This document shows positions 23,470-32,105 of a DNA stretch of 38,123 bases, piece after piece. The position numbers were made by a program, and so were the translations under genes. Under the pieces are notes generated by a model. That model saw only the letters and a list, made by a program, of their open reading frames with translations, was not told where the DNA came from and made no database searches. The DNA is taken from assembly GCF_022427145.1 (NCBI RefSeq), contig NZ_JAKSXN010000052.1:1-38123 (forward strand), given 5' to 3'. Each line of letters begins with the position of its first letter. Positions within the stretch are counted from its first letter, which is position 1. Origin of the DNA: Paenibacillus timonensis (GTDB lineage: Bacteria; Bacillota; Bacilli; Paenibacillales; Paenibacillaceae).

Positions 23470-25977
23470 TTGAAGAAGATACCAGTGACCGCTGTTGCTT
23501 TGGGTTTTATTATGCTGACTACCAGCGCATCAGGAGTAATGGCTGCGGGTACATCAACTGTTAAGACAACGACCACTAAACAAACAAAGGCCGTTGTACA
23601 TACGTTGGCTAATTTGAATCCAATTAAAATCACGACAAAAAGTACCGTTCGATTAACAGACGTTAATATTTTGACTCAAGACGAGGAAAGTATCCTTACT
23701 TATACTTTGACTATTAATAATGGTGATAACAAGACGCTGGACTTACTTGATTATTGGTCAAAAGTGAAAACGGCTAGCGGCACTACCTACAGTACCTCAT
23801 TGATGACAAAGGATAAAGAAAAGAAAAAACTTTCGGCCGGTTCTTCTACGACTCTGACGTATGTTGCCAAAGTAGGGAAAGACACAAAGATTAGTAACCT
23901 GGTGTTTCAAGTGATAAAATGGGATTTTAGCCAAGCCAATTATGAAAGCTTAAAAGGCCAATTTAAGGTGCCAGCTAACTATTTGACATCAACTCCATCG
24001 GATCAAACGAAAACCTTAAAAGTTTTTGATACACCCGTCAAGGCGAAGGTGAATCAAGTAGCGGCATTCGCTTCAGGGGATTATAACTATGTGAATGTAG
24101 GGCTTAATTTACAAAATATAGGCTACAAACTTTTCGAAGATCCTAAAGCGAAGTTTGTTATTAAAACGGCAAACGGAGCCAGTTATCCGATGTCCGTCGA
24201 TTCCACAAGTACCGGGTACAAGATACAACCGCAGGACAATAAAACATTGAATATGATGGCAGCAATTCCTAAGAGTATTAAGCTTACAAATATGGAACTA
24301 CAAATCATTCAAGAAGATGAAACTACTAAACTAAATCTACCTATTGCAACCATACAGCTACCTAACGCTTCTAATAAGGCTTTGGCTGTACAAGCCAACA
24401 TAGAGAAATATATTGCACTAGGTAGCGGAAAAATTGCTGTTAGTGTGAATAGTTCAACATTGCTGCAGAGTTTCGATGAGCATGACTTATCAATTCGGTT
24501 TAAGGTGAGAAATACTACGGGAACCACCGTAACTCTTCCAAAGTATCAGTTTGAAGTGCAAACCTCAGATGGATATAGATTGCCAATAACGTCCCAAGCC
24601 GTAGATCCATTAATCTTGCAGCCGCTTGAAGAGAAGTATTTGAATCTTCATGTAACTATTCCTTCTGGAGTTAGTACCGGCAACCCGCAATTGTTCATGA
24701 ATCTTCCACCAACTGAGGGCTCAACGGATACATTTAGTTATCCGGTCGGAATTTTTGCGCTTCCAGAAATGAATGCGTTGCAAAATATGATTGGTCAGAA
24801 ACAATTCGTTCAAACCAGCAATGGTATTCTCGGTGTAACACTGTCATCGATTCAACGTTTACCATGGAGTGATGGTGATCTCGTTTCTGCGAAGGTAACG
24901 ATTGATAATACTGGTTATAAGACTGTACTATTGCCTGAATTAACTGCGCAACTTAAGGTAGATGCTGCAAAGCTAACCACAGCTACTCAGTTAATCTCGA
25001 CTCAAGCCGTTGGTTTACTTGGTGCTGGCATGTCAACTGATGTGTATGTTGTGTCTAAAGTTCCTAGCTATTTAGATTTTAGCCAACTCCAAATATCTCT
25101 TTTGGAAAAGTTAAGTGAGAACTCTTCTACAGCCTGGGTACAATTCAGCAATGCTGGGACTTTACCAGAATTACCGCAAATAAAAAGCGGACAATCTTAT
25201 AAAATTGAGACCTCCGGTCGCCAACAGGAACTTAGAGTACTTCGCTCTTTTGTATACCCAGGAACATCATATGATTTGATATATACTGAACTAGAATCTA
25301 AAAACATGGAAGATCATCAACTTGATCTTTCTCAACTAGCGGGTTCTTACGAGAGTGCAAACGGGCAAAAATACAAAGCAACCGTGAGCCAGATTGACAC
25401 ATCAGTGGGTCCGGAAGAAAAGAGCATTATTGCGTTGTGGTCGAAGATTCCTAAAACAACGCCAACGAGTGATATGAAATTAGTTGTAGGCGAAGGTATT
25501 ACTGAAGGAAAACTAACGCCGATTAAGGAGGAACCTACAGGGTATGTTAATGCGGCTTCATTTGCCCTTGTCGTATCGCAACCATCAGTGAGTAGCACTT
25601 TGACAGCCCTAAATATTCCGCCATATAACTTGACGGTGAAGAGTGCGAGTGCAAGTCTTAGTGGTTCTTCTTCAGTAAATATTACCTTTGACTATAATTT
25701 GGCAAGAACCATGGATTACGCAATTGGTGAATTTGAACATAAGTATTTGTTTGAAATCGTTGATACAAGTACTGGAAGATCTTTTGAACAAGAATACTCC
25801 CCTGAGAAAGATCTGAAGCTAACTACTGGAGGAACCGCCAGCTTTAGTATCAATGATATGATTTTTGAAGGCAAATCATCAGGCTCATTCTACTTAAACG
25901 TATACGATTTATTCCAAGGACAGAAAGTAAAATTAGGTAGTCAAGGATACTATTACACATCTTCGTTTGATGAATAA
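23470..25977 (+). CDS. Secreted multi-module protein of unknown function
   Basis: This 835-aa protein has a signal peptide (about 1-26, ending GVMAAG) and no SLH domain, membrane anchor or sorting motif that I can see. I do not recognise the family. The mature part appears to be about six modules of 110-150 residues, each with a conserved order: a hydrophobic strand, a segment like VxxxLxNxGYxxxxL, a strand like FxIxTxxGxxY, a segment with LxPxxxxxLxxxxxIP, and a closing strand. The start is probably TTG 23470, because GGGAGGT (23457-23463) lies 6 nt before it; ATG 23455 would sit on that site. It lies between the S-layer gene and a small anchored protein, each separated by terminators. A surface structural role is inference. 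Confidence 0.75.
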   Translation: MKKIPVTAVALGFIMLTTSASGVMAAGTSTVKTTTTKQTKAVVHTLANLNPIKITTKSTVRLTDVNILTQDEESILTYTLTINNGDNKTLDLLDYWSKVKTASGTTYSTSLMTKDKEKKKLSAGSSTTLTYVAKVGKDTKISNLVFQVIKWDFSQANYESLKGQFKVPANYLTSTPSDQTKTLKVFDTPVKAKVNQVAAFASGDYNYVNVGLNLQNIGYKLFEDPKAKFVIKTANGASYPMSVDSTSTGYKIQPQDNKTLNMMAAIPKSIKLTNMELQIIQEDETTKLNLPIATIQLPNASNKALAVQANIEKYIALGSGKIAVSVNSSTLLQSFDEHDLSIRFKVRNTTGTTVTLPKYQFEVQTSDGYRLPITSQAVDPLILQPLEEKYLNLHVTIPSGVSTGNPQLFMNLPPTEGSTDTFSYPVGIFALPEMNALQNMIGQKQFVQTSNGILGVTLSSIQRLPWSDGDLVSAKVTIDNTGYKTVLLPELTAQLKVDAAKLTTATQLISTQAVGLLGAGMSTDVYVVSKVPSYLDFSQLQISLLEKLSENSSTAWVQFSNAGTLPELPQIKSGQSYKIETSGRQQELRVLRSFVYPGTSYDLIYTELESKNMEDHQLDLSQLAGSYESANGQKYKATVSQIDTSVGPEEKSIIALWSKIPKTTPTSDMKLVVGEGITEGKLTPIKEEPTGYVNAASFALVVSQPSVSSTLTALNIPPYNLTVKSASASLSGSSSVNITFDYNLARTMDYAIGEFEHKYLFEIVDTSTGRSFEQEYSPEKDLKLTTGGTASFSINDMIFEGKSSGSFYLNVYDLFQGQKVKLGSQGYYYTSSFDE

Positions 25978-25979
25978 AA

Positions 25980-26018
25980 AACAAGCCCAAGTCCCTCCGG
26001 ATTTGGGCTTGTTCCTTT
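25980..26018 (+). terminator. Terminator after the 835-aa gene
   Basis: An 11-bp stem (25980-25990 with 26003-26013) is followed by a T-rich tract. Confidence 0.85.
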
Positions 26019-26027
26019 CTACCAAAA

Positions 26028-26060
26028 CCTCTATCATAGACAGTAACAGAGTCATAGAGG
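26028..26060 (+). promoter_or_regulatory. Hairpin reaching the ribosome binding site of the 169-aa gene
   Basis: CCTCTAT (26028-26034) pairs with ATAGAGG (26054-26060), which is the front of the AGAGGAGG ribosome binding site. The fold could reduce translation. Confidence 0.35.
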
Positions 26061-26069
26061 AGGAACAGG

Positions 26070-26579
26070 ATGAAGACGGGTTGGAAAGTAGCAACGGCCG
26101 TGGTGTTGATTGGCGGCAGTGTTTGGGCAGGTTCGCTGTTGAATATGCAGGCAGAGGGTGCGGCGACGACGCCGGGGACGGCGGATGATCCGGTAGTTAC
26201 CAAGAGCTACGTGGATCAGGCGATCCAACAGGCGATTGGTGGCGGGGGAGGTTTCAGTACACCGAGCACGCCTTCTACAGGCAGTTCAGGGAGCAGTTCT
26301 AGCGATGCTGGAATTCAAATCGTTGAAGTCAAACCAGGCAAGATTCTTGTCGCTGCTGCAGGGGCGGAGTTTATTGTTCGTTCCGGGAAAGCGGTTATTT
26401 ATAGCTCTGATTCTAACGGGGTAGCGGATCTCACCGATGGAAAGGATATTACGAATGGAGGCGCCGTGGCGAACAACCACTTGTTGTCTTTTCCAAGAGA
26501 GGGTCGGGGGATTCAAGTTCAAGAAGGCGATACCAACAATTTGATCGTGATGGTTCGGGGTGGGTATCAACTCAAATAG
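26070..26579 (+). CDS. Small exported or membrane-anchored protein of unknown function
   Basis: This 169-aa protein has an N-terminal hydrophobic helix (about 7-24) that could be a signal peptide or anchor. Next comes a PGTADDPVVTKSYVDQ motif (about 35-50), then a low-complexity Gly/Ser/Thr/Pro linker (about 57-80). A compact C-terminal domain follows (about 82-169) with IVEVKPGKILVAAAGAEFIV, SSDSNGVADLTDG, NHLLSFPREGRG and VMVRGGY. I have seen this arrangement as a conserved hypothetical in Bacillales but know no function. GAGGAGG ends about 7 nt before ATG 26070. It stands between the surface-protein genes and a spore-protein gene. Confidence 0.75.
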   Translation: MKTGWKVATAVVLIGGSVWAGSLLNMQAEGAATTPGTADDPVVTKSYVDQAIQQAIGGGGGFSTPSTPSTGSSGSSSSDAGIQIVEVKPGKILVAAAGAEFIVRSGKAVIYSSDSNGVADLTDGKDITNGGAVANNHLLSFPREGRGIQVQEGDTNNLIVMVRGGYQLK

Positions 26580-26627
26580 TCGGCTAACGGATTGGCATGA
26601 TTGGGCAGTGCAGACAAACATTCCTGA

Positions 26628-26657
26628 GCGTAGAGAAGGAAGAGCGATGCCATACTA
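26628..26657 (+). promoter_or_regulatory. Candidate sigma-G promoter of the SASP gene
   Basis: GCGTA (26628-26632), an 18-nt spacer and CATACTA (26651-26657) match the sigma-G pattern, as expected for a late forespore gene. Confidence 0.65.
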
Positions 26658-26694
26658 CCTCTTGAAACCAACTTTTCAGGAGGTGTCTGGAATC

Positions 26695-26964
26695 ATGGCA
26701 AGAAGCAATCGGAAAATCGTACCGGAGAGTCGTCAGGTGTTGCAGCAATGGAAATACGAAATCGCTGCTGAGTTCGGATTGCCTGTAGGTTATGGGGCAA
26801 CCGGAGCAGCGGATACGGAGTTTGCCGGTGAACTTGGCGCGTTAGGTGGCGGGCAAAGCAGCGGCGGTAGCTGGGGACATCTGACATCCCGTGAAAACGG
26901 CTCCGTTGGCGGAGAAATTACGAAACGCCTTGTTGCTCAAGCGGAACGGAACTTTATTCTATAA
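26695..26964 (+). CDS. Alpha/beta-type small acid-soluble spore protein
   Basis: Alpha/beta SASPs coat spore DNA and protect it from UV and heat, and are degraded by the GPR protease at germination. The 89-aa product has the GPR site region KYEIAAEFGLPVG (about 22-34) and the second family motif NGSVGGEITKRLVAQAE (about 67-84). Between them is a Gly/Ser-rich stretch of about 25 residues that the short Bacillus SASPs lack. AGGAGGTG at 26678-26685 fixes ATG 26695; the frame runs open further upstream but those ATGs lack a site and lie before the sigma-G start. The sigma-G-like promoter at 26628 supports expression in the forespore. Confidence 0.92.
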   Translation: MARSNRKIVPESRQVLQQWKYEIAAEFGLPVGYGATGAADTEFAGELGALGGGQSSGGSWGHLTSRENGSVGGEITKRLVAQAERNFIL

Positions 26965-26991
26965 ATTATTCCACAAAAGCCATGAATTATT

Positions 26992-27020
26992 TTGACATGA
27001 CTTGGCAAATGCGATACTAT
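26992..27020 (+). promoter_or_regulatory. Candidate sigma-A promoter of metK
   Basis: Perfect TTGACA (26992-26997), a 17-nt spacer and TACTAT (27015-27020). Transcription would start about 15 nt before the hairpin at 27042. Confidence 0.7.
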
Positions 27021-27041
27021 TTCCTTTGAGGATGCTAATCC

Positions 27042-27074
27042 AACCTTTTCCGATTTGGGAAAGGTTCATTTTTT
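27042..27074 (+). terminator. Terminator in the metK leader or after the SASP gene
   Basis: A 10-bp stem (27042-27051 with 27057-27066, one G-T pair) is followed by six T. An outer pair CTAATC / GATTAG (27035-27040 with 27075-27080) surrounds hairpin and T run. It lies downstream of the metK promoter, so it either ends SASP transcripts or attenuates metK. I see no SAM riboswitch motif. Confidence 0.75.
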
Positions 27075-27139
27075 GATTAGGCTTTATATTGTATCGGATA
27101 GACAGGCTGCAGCCATACTATCCATGGGAGGTTGAAATT

Positions 27140-28342
27140 ATGTCCGTACAAGGGCGACACCTATTTACTTCCGAATCCGTAACCGAAGGGCACCCGGATA
27201 AAATTTGCGACCAAATTTCGGATGCGGTGCTTGATGCTTTTTTGGCGAATGACCCTTATGCTCGGGTTGCCTGCGAAGTGTCGGTAGCCACGGGCCTGGT
27301 GCTCGTGATCGGGGAGATCAGTACGAAATCCGAGTATGTCGATATTCCGGCCATCGTTCGCAAGACGGTCAAGGATATCGGTTATACGCGTGCTAAATAT
27401 GGTTTTGATTCCAATACCTGCGCGGTACTTACCTCGTTAAACGAGCAGTCCGCTGACATCGCGCAAGGCGTGAATGCCGCTCTCGAACACCGGGATCCAG
27501 CTCAGGTGGATAAGGAAACCGAAAATATCGGGGCCGGCGACCAAGGCTTGATGTTCGGGTTTGCTACGAATGAAACGCCGGAACTGATGCCGCTGCCGAT
27601 TGCGCTTTCGCATCGGATTGCACGCCGCTTGTCCGAAGTGCGCAAGGATGGAACGCTGGAATATCTTCGCCCCGACGGCAAAACCCAGGTGACGATTGAA
27701 TATATTGACGGCAAGCCGAAACGGGTGGACACGATCGTCGTATCTACGCAGCATGCCGAAGAGATTACTTTGGAGCAAATCCAAAGAGATATTAAGGAAC
27801 AAGTGATCCTTCCCGTTGTTCCAGCTGAGTTGTTGGACGGGGATACGAAATATTTTATTAACCCAACGGGTCGGTTCGTGATTGGCGGACCTCAGGGGGA
27901 TGCCGGTTTGACCGGACGTAAAATCATCGTCGATACTTATGGCGGTTATGCCCGTCATGGCGGGGGTGCCTTCTCGGGGAAGGACCCGACGAAGGTGGAC
28001 CGTTCCGCGGCTTATGCCGCTCGTTATGTAGCGAAGAACCTGGTTGCTGCGGGCTTGGCCGACAAGGTGGAAATCCAGCTGGCGTATGCCATCGGGGTAG
28101 CGAACCCAGTTTCTATCAACGTGGATACGTATGGAACCGGTAAAGTATCGGAAGAGAAGCTGGTGGAGCTCGTTCGCGAGAACTTCGACCTTCGCCCGGC
28201 AGGAATCATCCGTATGCTGGATCTGCGCCGTCCGATTTATCAGCAAACCGCTGCTTACGGGCATTTTGGCCGTACGGACATCGACTTGCCTTGGGAAAGA
28301 GTGGACAAGGCGGCGGCTTTGAAGGCGCAAGCGGGGCTGTAA
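27140..28342 (+). CDS. metK: S-adenosylmethionine synthetase MetK
   Basis: MetK joins methionine and ATP to make S-adenosylmethionine, the general methyl donor, in the cytoplasm. The 400-aa product equals the B. subtilis length. Motifs seen are the N-terminal [31 protein letters not shown] (the ATP-binding hexapeptide region) and the phosphate loop [20 protein letters not shown]. The open frame reaches back to 27089, but GGAGG at 27127-27131 fixes ATG 27140, and the family starts [17 protein letters not shown] or similar. It has its own promoter and terminator. It is the only clear housekeeping metabolic gene among the surface and spore genes here. Confidence 0.98.
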   Translation: MSVQGRHLFTSESVTEGHPDKICDQISDAVLDAFLANDPYARVACEVSVATGLVLVIGEISTKSEYVDIPAIVRKTVKDIGYTRAKYGFDSNTCAVLTSLNEQSADIAQGVNAALEHRDPAQVDKETENIGAGDQGLMFGFATNETPELMPLPIALSHRIARRLSEVRKDGTLEYLRPDGKTQVTIEYIDGKPKRVDTIVVSTQHAEEITLEQIQRDIKEQVILPVVPAELLDGDTKYFINPTGRFVIGGPQGDAGLTGRKIIVDTYGGYARHGGGAFSGKDPTKVDRSAAYAARYVAKNLVAAGLADKVEIQLAYAIGVANPVSINVDTYGTGKVSEEKLVELVRENFDLRPAGIIRMLDLRRPIYQQTAAYGHFGRTDIDLPWERVDKAAALKAQAGL

Positions 28343-28360
28343 TACTTATTTAACGACAAG

Positions 28361-28397
28361 GATACTCGACTCATACTTCTGAGCGGGTATCTTTTTT
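28361..28397 (+). terminator. Terminator after metK
   Basis: An 8-bp stem (28361-28368 with 28384-28391) encloses a small CTCA / TGAG stem and is followed by six T. Confidence 0.85.
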
Positions 28398-28407
28398 ATT
28401 CCCCGTA

Positions 28408-28435
28408 TAAACTCAGTGGTAGCTTTTGCCGTTAA
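28408..28435 (+). promoter_or_regulatory. Candidate sigma-D promoter of the 1102-aa SLH gene
   Basis: TAAA (28408-28411), a 16-nt spacer and GCCGTTAA (28428-28435) differ from the sigma-D pattern at one -10 base. Confidence 0.45.
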
Positions 28436-28511
28436 TAATTATAGGTATGTCTTGCTCGCTTACATTTTCACTCTACATACATGATTGCAACCGGGGAAGG
28501 GGAAAGCAAAG

Positions 28512-31500
28512 ATGAAAAAGCAACTCTCGTTATGGATAGTGTTTACGATGATATTAAATGTGCTTGTAGGAACATGGGGGGACGATGTTGCAAGTGCGGC
28601 AAGTGGAACCGCACCGGCTCCCACTGTGATACCTGCGAACGGAACTACGAATGTTCCAGTCGATACTAAGCTACAGATCAGTGTTCCAGGGGCGAAAATC
28701 AAGACGAGCGGAACGCAGATATATACGATTTCCACAAGTGCGGGCGGGGTGACAGATAAAAAAGAAGTTACTGTTACGGAGTCTACATATGTAGATTCAA
28801 TTACACTGACTCCGCCGACGTTATTGCAATATAACGCAGTGTATACTGTTTCTTTGCCTGAGGATGCTTTTACCATAGAAGGGAGCGGGGAAACTACCGC
28901 TGCGTATAGCTGGTCCTTTACGACTGCCAACTCTTCAACGACGGCCTTGTCGGCATCCTTTAGTCCAGGCAACGGAACTTCGAATATCAGTATCAGCACG
29001 AAACCAACCATCACGTTTAACCGGAATATCAGATTGAATCCTAGTGTTGCGAATGGAGGGGTAACGCTTAAAAAGACCAGCAACAATTCGATCGTACCTA
29101 TTACGGTGTCGGCAAGCTCCAACATCGTGACGGTCTATCCATCAAGTTCAACGCTGGAGGCGGGTACAGGTTATTATATTGAAATTGCGGGAAACGGGAT
29201 TTTCGATGCTCAGAATGCACTAATCTATTATGCAGGAATAAGCGGGAATAATCGTTGGAGCTTCCAAACGGCTGCCGCCGATAAGACGGCTCCGGTTCTC
29301 CAGAGCGCGACGATGTACAGCAACACGGCCATTCGCCTATTGTACAATGAGCCGCTTAATTCAACTTCGTATTTACCTACTTCAAGCTTTACGGTAATTG
29401 TCAATGGAGAAACACGCCGAATTAGTTATGTTACTGTATCCGGGGATGCCGTTTATGTAAATCTGGAGACTGGAGTTGCTGTTGGGCAAGATGTAAAAAT
29501 TAGCTACTTAGGCAGCTCAGGGCAGGGGATTCAAGATATCTCCGGTAATGCCGCAGCGGCCTTCACTGGAAAAGCGGTTACTAACGGAATTGACTCGGTA
29601 ATGCCAAAGCCTAAAGACGGATATGCAACAAGCAATACGGTCACGTTGTATTTTAGCGATTCGCTAAAGAGTCCCTCTAGTTATGCCTATCAACAGTTCA
29701 CGGTTACAGCTAACGGAAGTTCAAGGGGGGTAAGCAGTCTATCCCATAGCGGTTCGACCATAACCTTATATTTATCCAGCTCGATTTCAAACGGTGACGT
29801 TGTAAAGGTATCCTACTCACCAGGCTCTTATCCGCTACAGGATTATCGTGGTTTTGATATCGCCGGCTTCACCGATTACTTTGTTCGCAACACATATGAT
29901 TCAGTGGCACCTGTGTTTCAAAGCGTAGAAGGGTCCGGAAACAAAGTGATTTTGACCTATAACGAAGCGCTTCGTACAAGTCCGATACCTTTGAAAAGCC
30001 AATTTTCGATACTGGTTAATAATGCGCCGGTATATGTCAACGCAGTTGAAATTAGTTCTAATCAAGTCATCCTTACCTTAGCCTCTTCGTTTACGAAGGA
30101 TCAGAACGTAACCTTATCCTATGTTTCGGGTACAGGGGGCATCGCCGATCTAAATGGTAACTTGGCAGGGTACATCAACCTGCAGCCGGTGACTTACAGT
30201 ACCGTAGTTGAGGGGGTTCGTTCGGCATCGGTGACAGGCGATACGCTAACGATAACGTTCAATTCAACGTTAAAGTCGGCTTCATACGTTCCGGTGAACC
30301 AATTTTACGTAAATGTAGATAACGTGAACAGTGGGGTTCAATCCGCGACGATCAACGGCAATACGGTAATCCTGAAACTGAACTCCGCTGTATCCGCAGG
30401 ACAGGTCGTAACGTTGTCCTATCTGACAGGTGCGTCACCTTTATATGACAATCTGGGCAATATGGTAAAAAGCTTTAATAATTTATCGGTGCAAAACTTA
30501 ACGGGAGGTCAAGCAACAACGCCGAACGGAATTCAACCGGATTATCTGACCGTCATGAGCAATGCTCAGTTCGGAGTTGGCGGATATCTGTTAAACGTGA
30601 ATACGGCCCAAGCCACTGACAGCCGTTCGCGTTTAGGCGTAGGATCCAAAAAATATACAATCGATACTACCAAATTGCAAACGGCCTTTAAATATTTAGC
30701 TGACAACAATGTATCCGTTCGCAAATTGGTGTTTGAGGTTCCTTCCTCCGAGAAAGCAGCAGAAGTGGTTGTTCCGGTCAATGCATTGATGGATATATAT
30801 GGTCGAGGAAAAACCGCTTCTTTTATGGTCAAACACAATAATGTGATGTATGAACTGCCGGTTGAAAAGATCCCTTTCACGGAGATTTCTAGATCGCTCA
30901 ATGTAAGCACATTGACCTCAGCATATCTTACAATCCAGATAGAGACGGTCACGAAGTCACAATTACCGGGGACGAACTATAGTAATGGTGTAACAACGAC
31001 ACCAATGACCGACCCAGTTCAAATCTATGTGTCAGCATATAACGGAACTAACACGCAAAATGCGATGGAGGTGTCCCATAGCGGGCAACTATACATCAGA
31101 ACAACGAACACTTCGCCGAACAGTGAATTATCGCTTATGAAATATGACCTAAATACACAAACCATATCTTTTGTTCCGTCCAAAGCGACAAGCAGCGGCA
31201 GTGCTATCATTTTTAGTGGGAAGATTAGCGGGAATTCCGTTGTTGGTCCTGCAGTAGGTTATAGTTACTTCACCGATACGGCCAAGCACTGGGCACGGAC
31301 GGATATTACCAAATTGGCTAGCCGATTAATTGTATTGCCATCGTCTGGATCGAAATTCGAGCCGGATAAAAAAATCACCCGCGCAGAATTCGCCGTGTAC
31401 ATTGCGAAGGGCCTCGGGCTTACGGGTGATGAATCTTATGCCCGCCGCTTCCCGGACGTGTCGTCCGGTACAACGGCGGCATACATAGGGGCGGCGGCGA

Positions 31501-31820
31501 AGGCCGGGATCATCAACGGCAACGCCGATGGCACGTTTAAGCCGAACAACAACATCACGCGGGAGCAGATGGCGCTGATGATGGTGCGGGCGATGGAATA
31601 CGCCGGGTACGATACGTCGATGAACGGCGCGAGCACCGCGACGTTAACGAAGTTCAAGGACGCGGCCAAGATCCAGTCCAAGGAGACGGTGGCCAAAGCC
31701 GTGAAGGAAGGCATCATCCAAGGCGTGACGACGAATACGTTCCAGCCGCAAGGCAACGCGACGCGTGCGCAAGCCGCAGTCATGCTGAAACGGGTTCTGG
31801 ATAAACTGAATTACATTTAA
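28512..31820 (+). CDS. Secreted Ig-like/SWM-repeat protein with C-terminal SLH domains
   Basis: This 1102-aa protein is exported (signal peptide about 1-31, ending VASAAS) and wall-bound by three typical SLH repeats at about 916-975, 977-1040 and 1044-1100 (TRAE, TREQ and TRAQ motifs). An SbsA Ig-like domain (Big_5) begins at about residue 35 (PANGTTNVPVDTKLQISV) and a second at about 150. Four or so repeats of about 100 residues resembling the SWM repeat of cyanobacterial SwmB follow, each with phrases like VxLTYNEAL, QFxVxVN and VxLSYxxGxxxLxDxxGN. A region of other type spans about 670-900. I choose ATG 28512 after AAGGGG (28497-28502); the open frame also reaches an upstream TTG. A surface-structure or adhesion role is likely. 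Confidence 0.9.
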   Translation: MKKQLSLWIVFTMILNVLVGTWGDDVASAASGTAPAPTVIPANGTTNVPVDTKLQISVPGAKIKTSGTQIYTISTSAGGVTDKKEVTVTESTYVDSITLTPPTLLQYNAVYTVSLPEDAFTIEGSGETTAAYSWSFTTANSSTTALSASFSPGNGTSNISISTKPTITFNRNIRLNPSVANGGVTLKKTSNNSIVPITVSASSNIVTVYPSSSTLEAGTGYYIEIAGNGIFDAQNALIYYAGISGNNRWSFQTAAADKTAPVLQSATMYSNTAIRLLYNEPLNSTSYLPTSSFTVIVNGETRRISYVTVSGDAVYVNLETGVAVGQDVKISYLGSSGQGIQDISGNAAAAFTGKAVTNGIDSVMPKPKDGYATSNTVTLYFSDSLKSPSSYAYQQFTVTANGSSRGVSSLSHSGSTITLYLSSSISNGDVVKVSYSPGSYPLQDYRGFDIAGFTDYFVRNTYDSVAPVFQSVEGSGNKVILTYNEALRTSPIPLKSQFSILVNNAPVYVNAVEISSNQVILTLASSFTKDQNVTLSYVSGTGGIADLNGNLAGYINLQPVTYSTVVEGVRSASVTGDTLTITFNSTLKSASYVPVNQFYVNVDNVNSGVQSATINGNTVILKLNSAVSAGQVVTLSYLTGASPLYDNLGNMVKSFNNLSVQNLTGGQATTPNGIQPDYLTVMSNAQFGVGGYLLNVNTAQATDSRSRLGVGSKKYTIDTTKLQTAFKYLADNNVSVRKLVFEVPSSEKAAEVVVPVNALMDIYGRGKTASFMVKHNNVMYELPVEKIPFTEISRSLNVSTLTSAYLTIQIETVTKSQLPGTNYSNGVTTTPMTDPVQIYVSAYNGTNTQNAMEVSHSGQLYIRTTNTSPNSELSLMKYDLNTQTISFVPSKATSSGSAIIFSGKISGNSVVGPAVGYSYFTDTAKHWARTDITKLASRLIVLPSSGSKFEPDKKITRAEFAVYIAKGLGLTGDESYARRFPDVSSGTTAAYIGAAAKAGIINGNADGTFKPNNNITREQMALMMVRAMEYAGYDTSMNGASTATLTKFKDAAKIQSKETVAKAVKEGIIQGVTTNTFQPQGNATRAQAAVMLKRVLDKLNYI

Positions 31821-31995
31821 TCCACAACTTTTCCCGGCACCGGGGTGTGAAACCTGGTGTCGGGATTCTTTTTTGCCCACAAGTTATCCACGAAATTCAC
31901 ATTATCCACAACGCTTGACGCCTCCGACTTAGAATCGCGAAAAAAGTTATCCCTGTTTTCCACAGCTTTTATCCCCAGATTCCACATTATCCACA
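31818..31995 (+). promoter_or_regulatory. Cluster of DnaA-box-like 9-mers
   Basis: Against TTATCCACA the region has two perfect matches (31902-31910 and 31987-31995) and four 8-of-9 matches (31818-31826, 31884-31892, 31956-31964, 31969-31977), plus a weaker TTATCC at 31947. All read on the + strand. It fills the gap before the glycosidase gene. No oriC genes are near, so this looks like a DnaA-binding site away from the origin or a DnaA-controlled promoter region. Confidence 0.65.
31833..31874 (+). terminator. Terminator after the 1102-aa SLH gene
   Basis: A 12-bp stem with two G-T pairs (31833-31844 with 31853-31864) is followed by a tract of T. Confidence 0.8.
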
Positions 31996-32105
31996 CTGCA
32001 AATCTTCTGAGATTCAACGAATGGATACATTCCTTCAACAAAATTGCTATTTTTCGTAACTTTTCCGGCTAAAAGTAGTCTATTAATAGGAGAAGCAAGT
32101 TAAAG

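Noticed and set aside
26647..26694. Upstream start for the SASP
   Set aside because: It would precede the sigma-G start point and lacks a ribosome binding site; the family begins MARSNR-like.
26965..27139. SAM riboswitch before metK
   Set aside because: None of the conserved S-box core motifs is present and the leader before the hairpin is too short.
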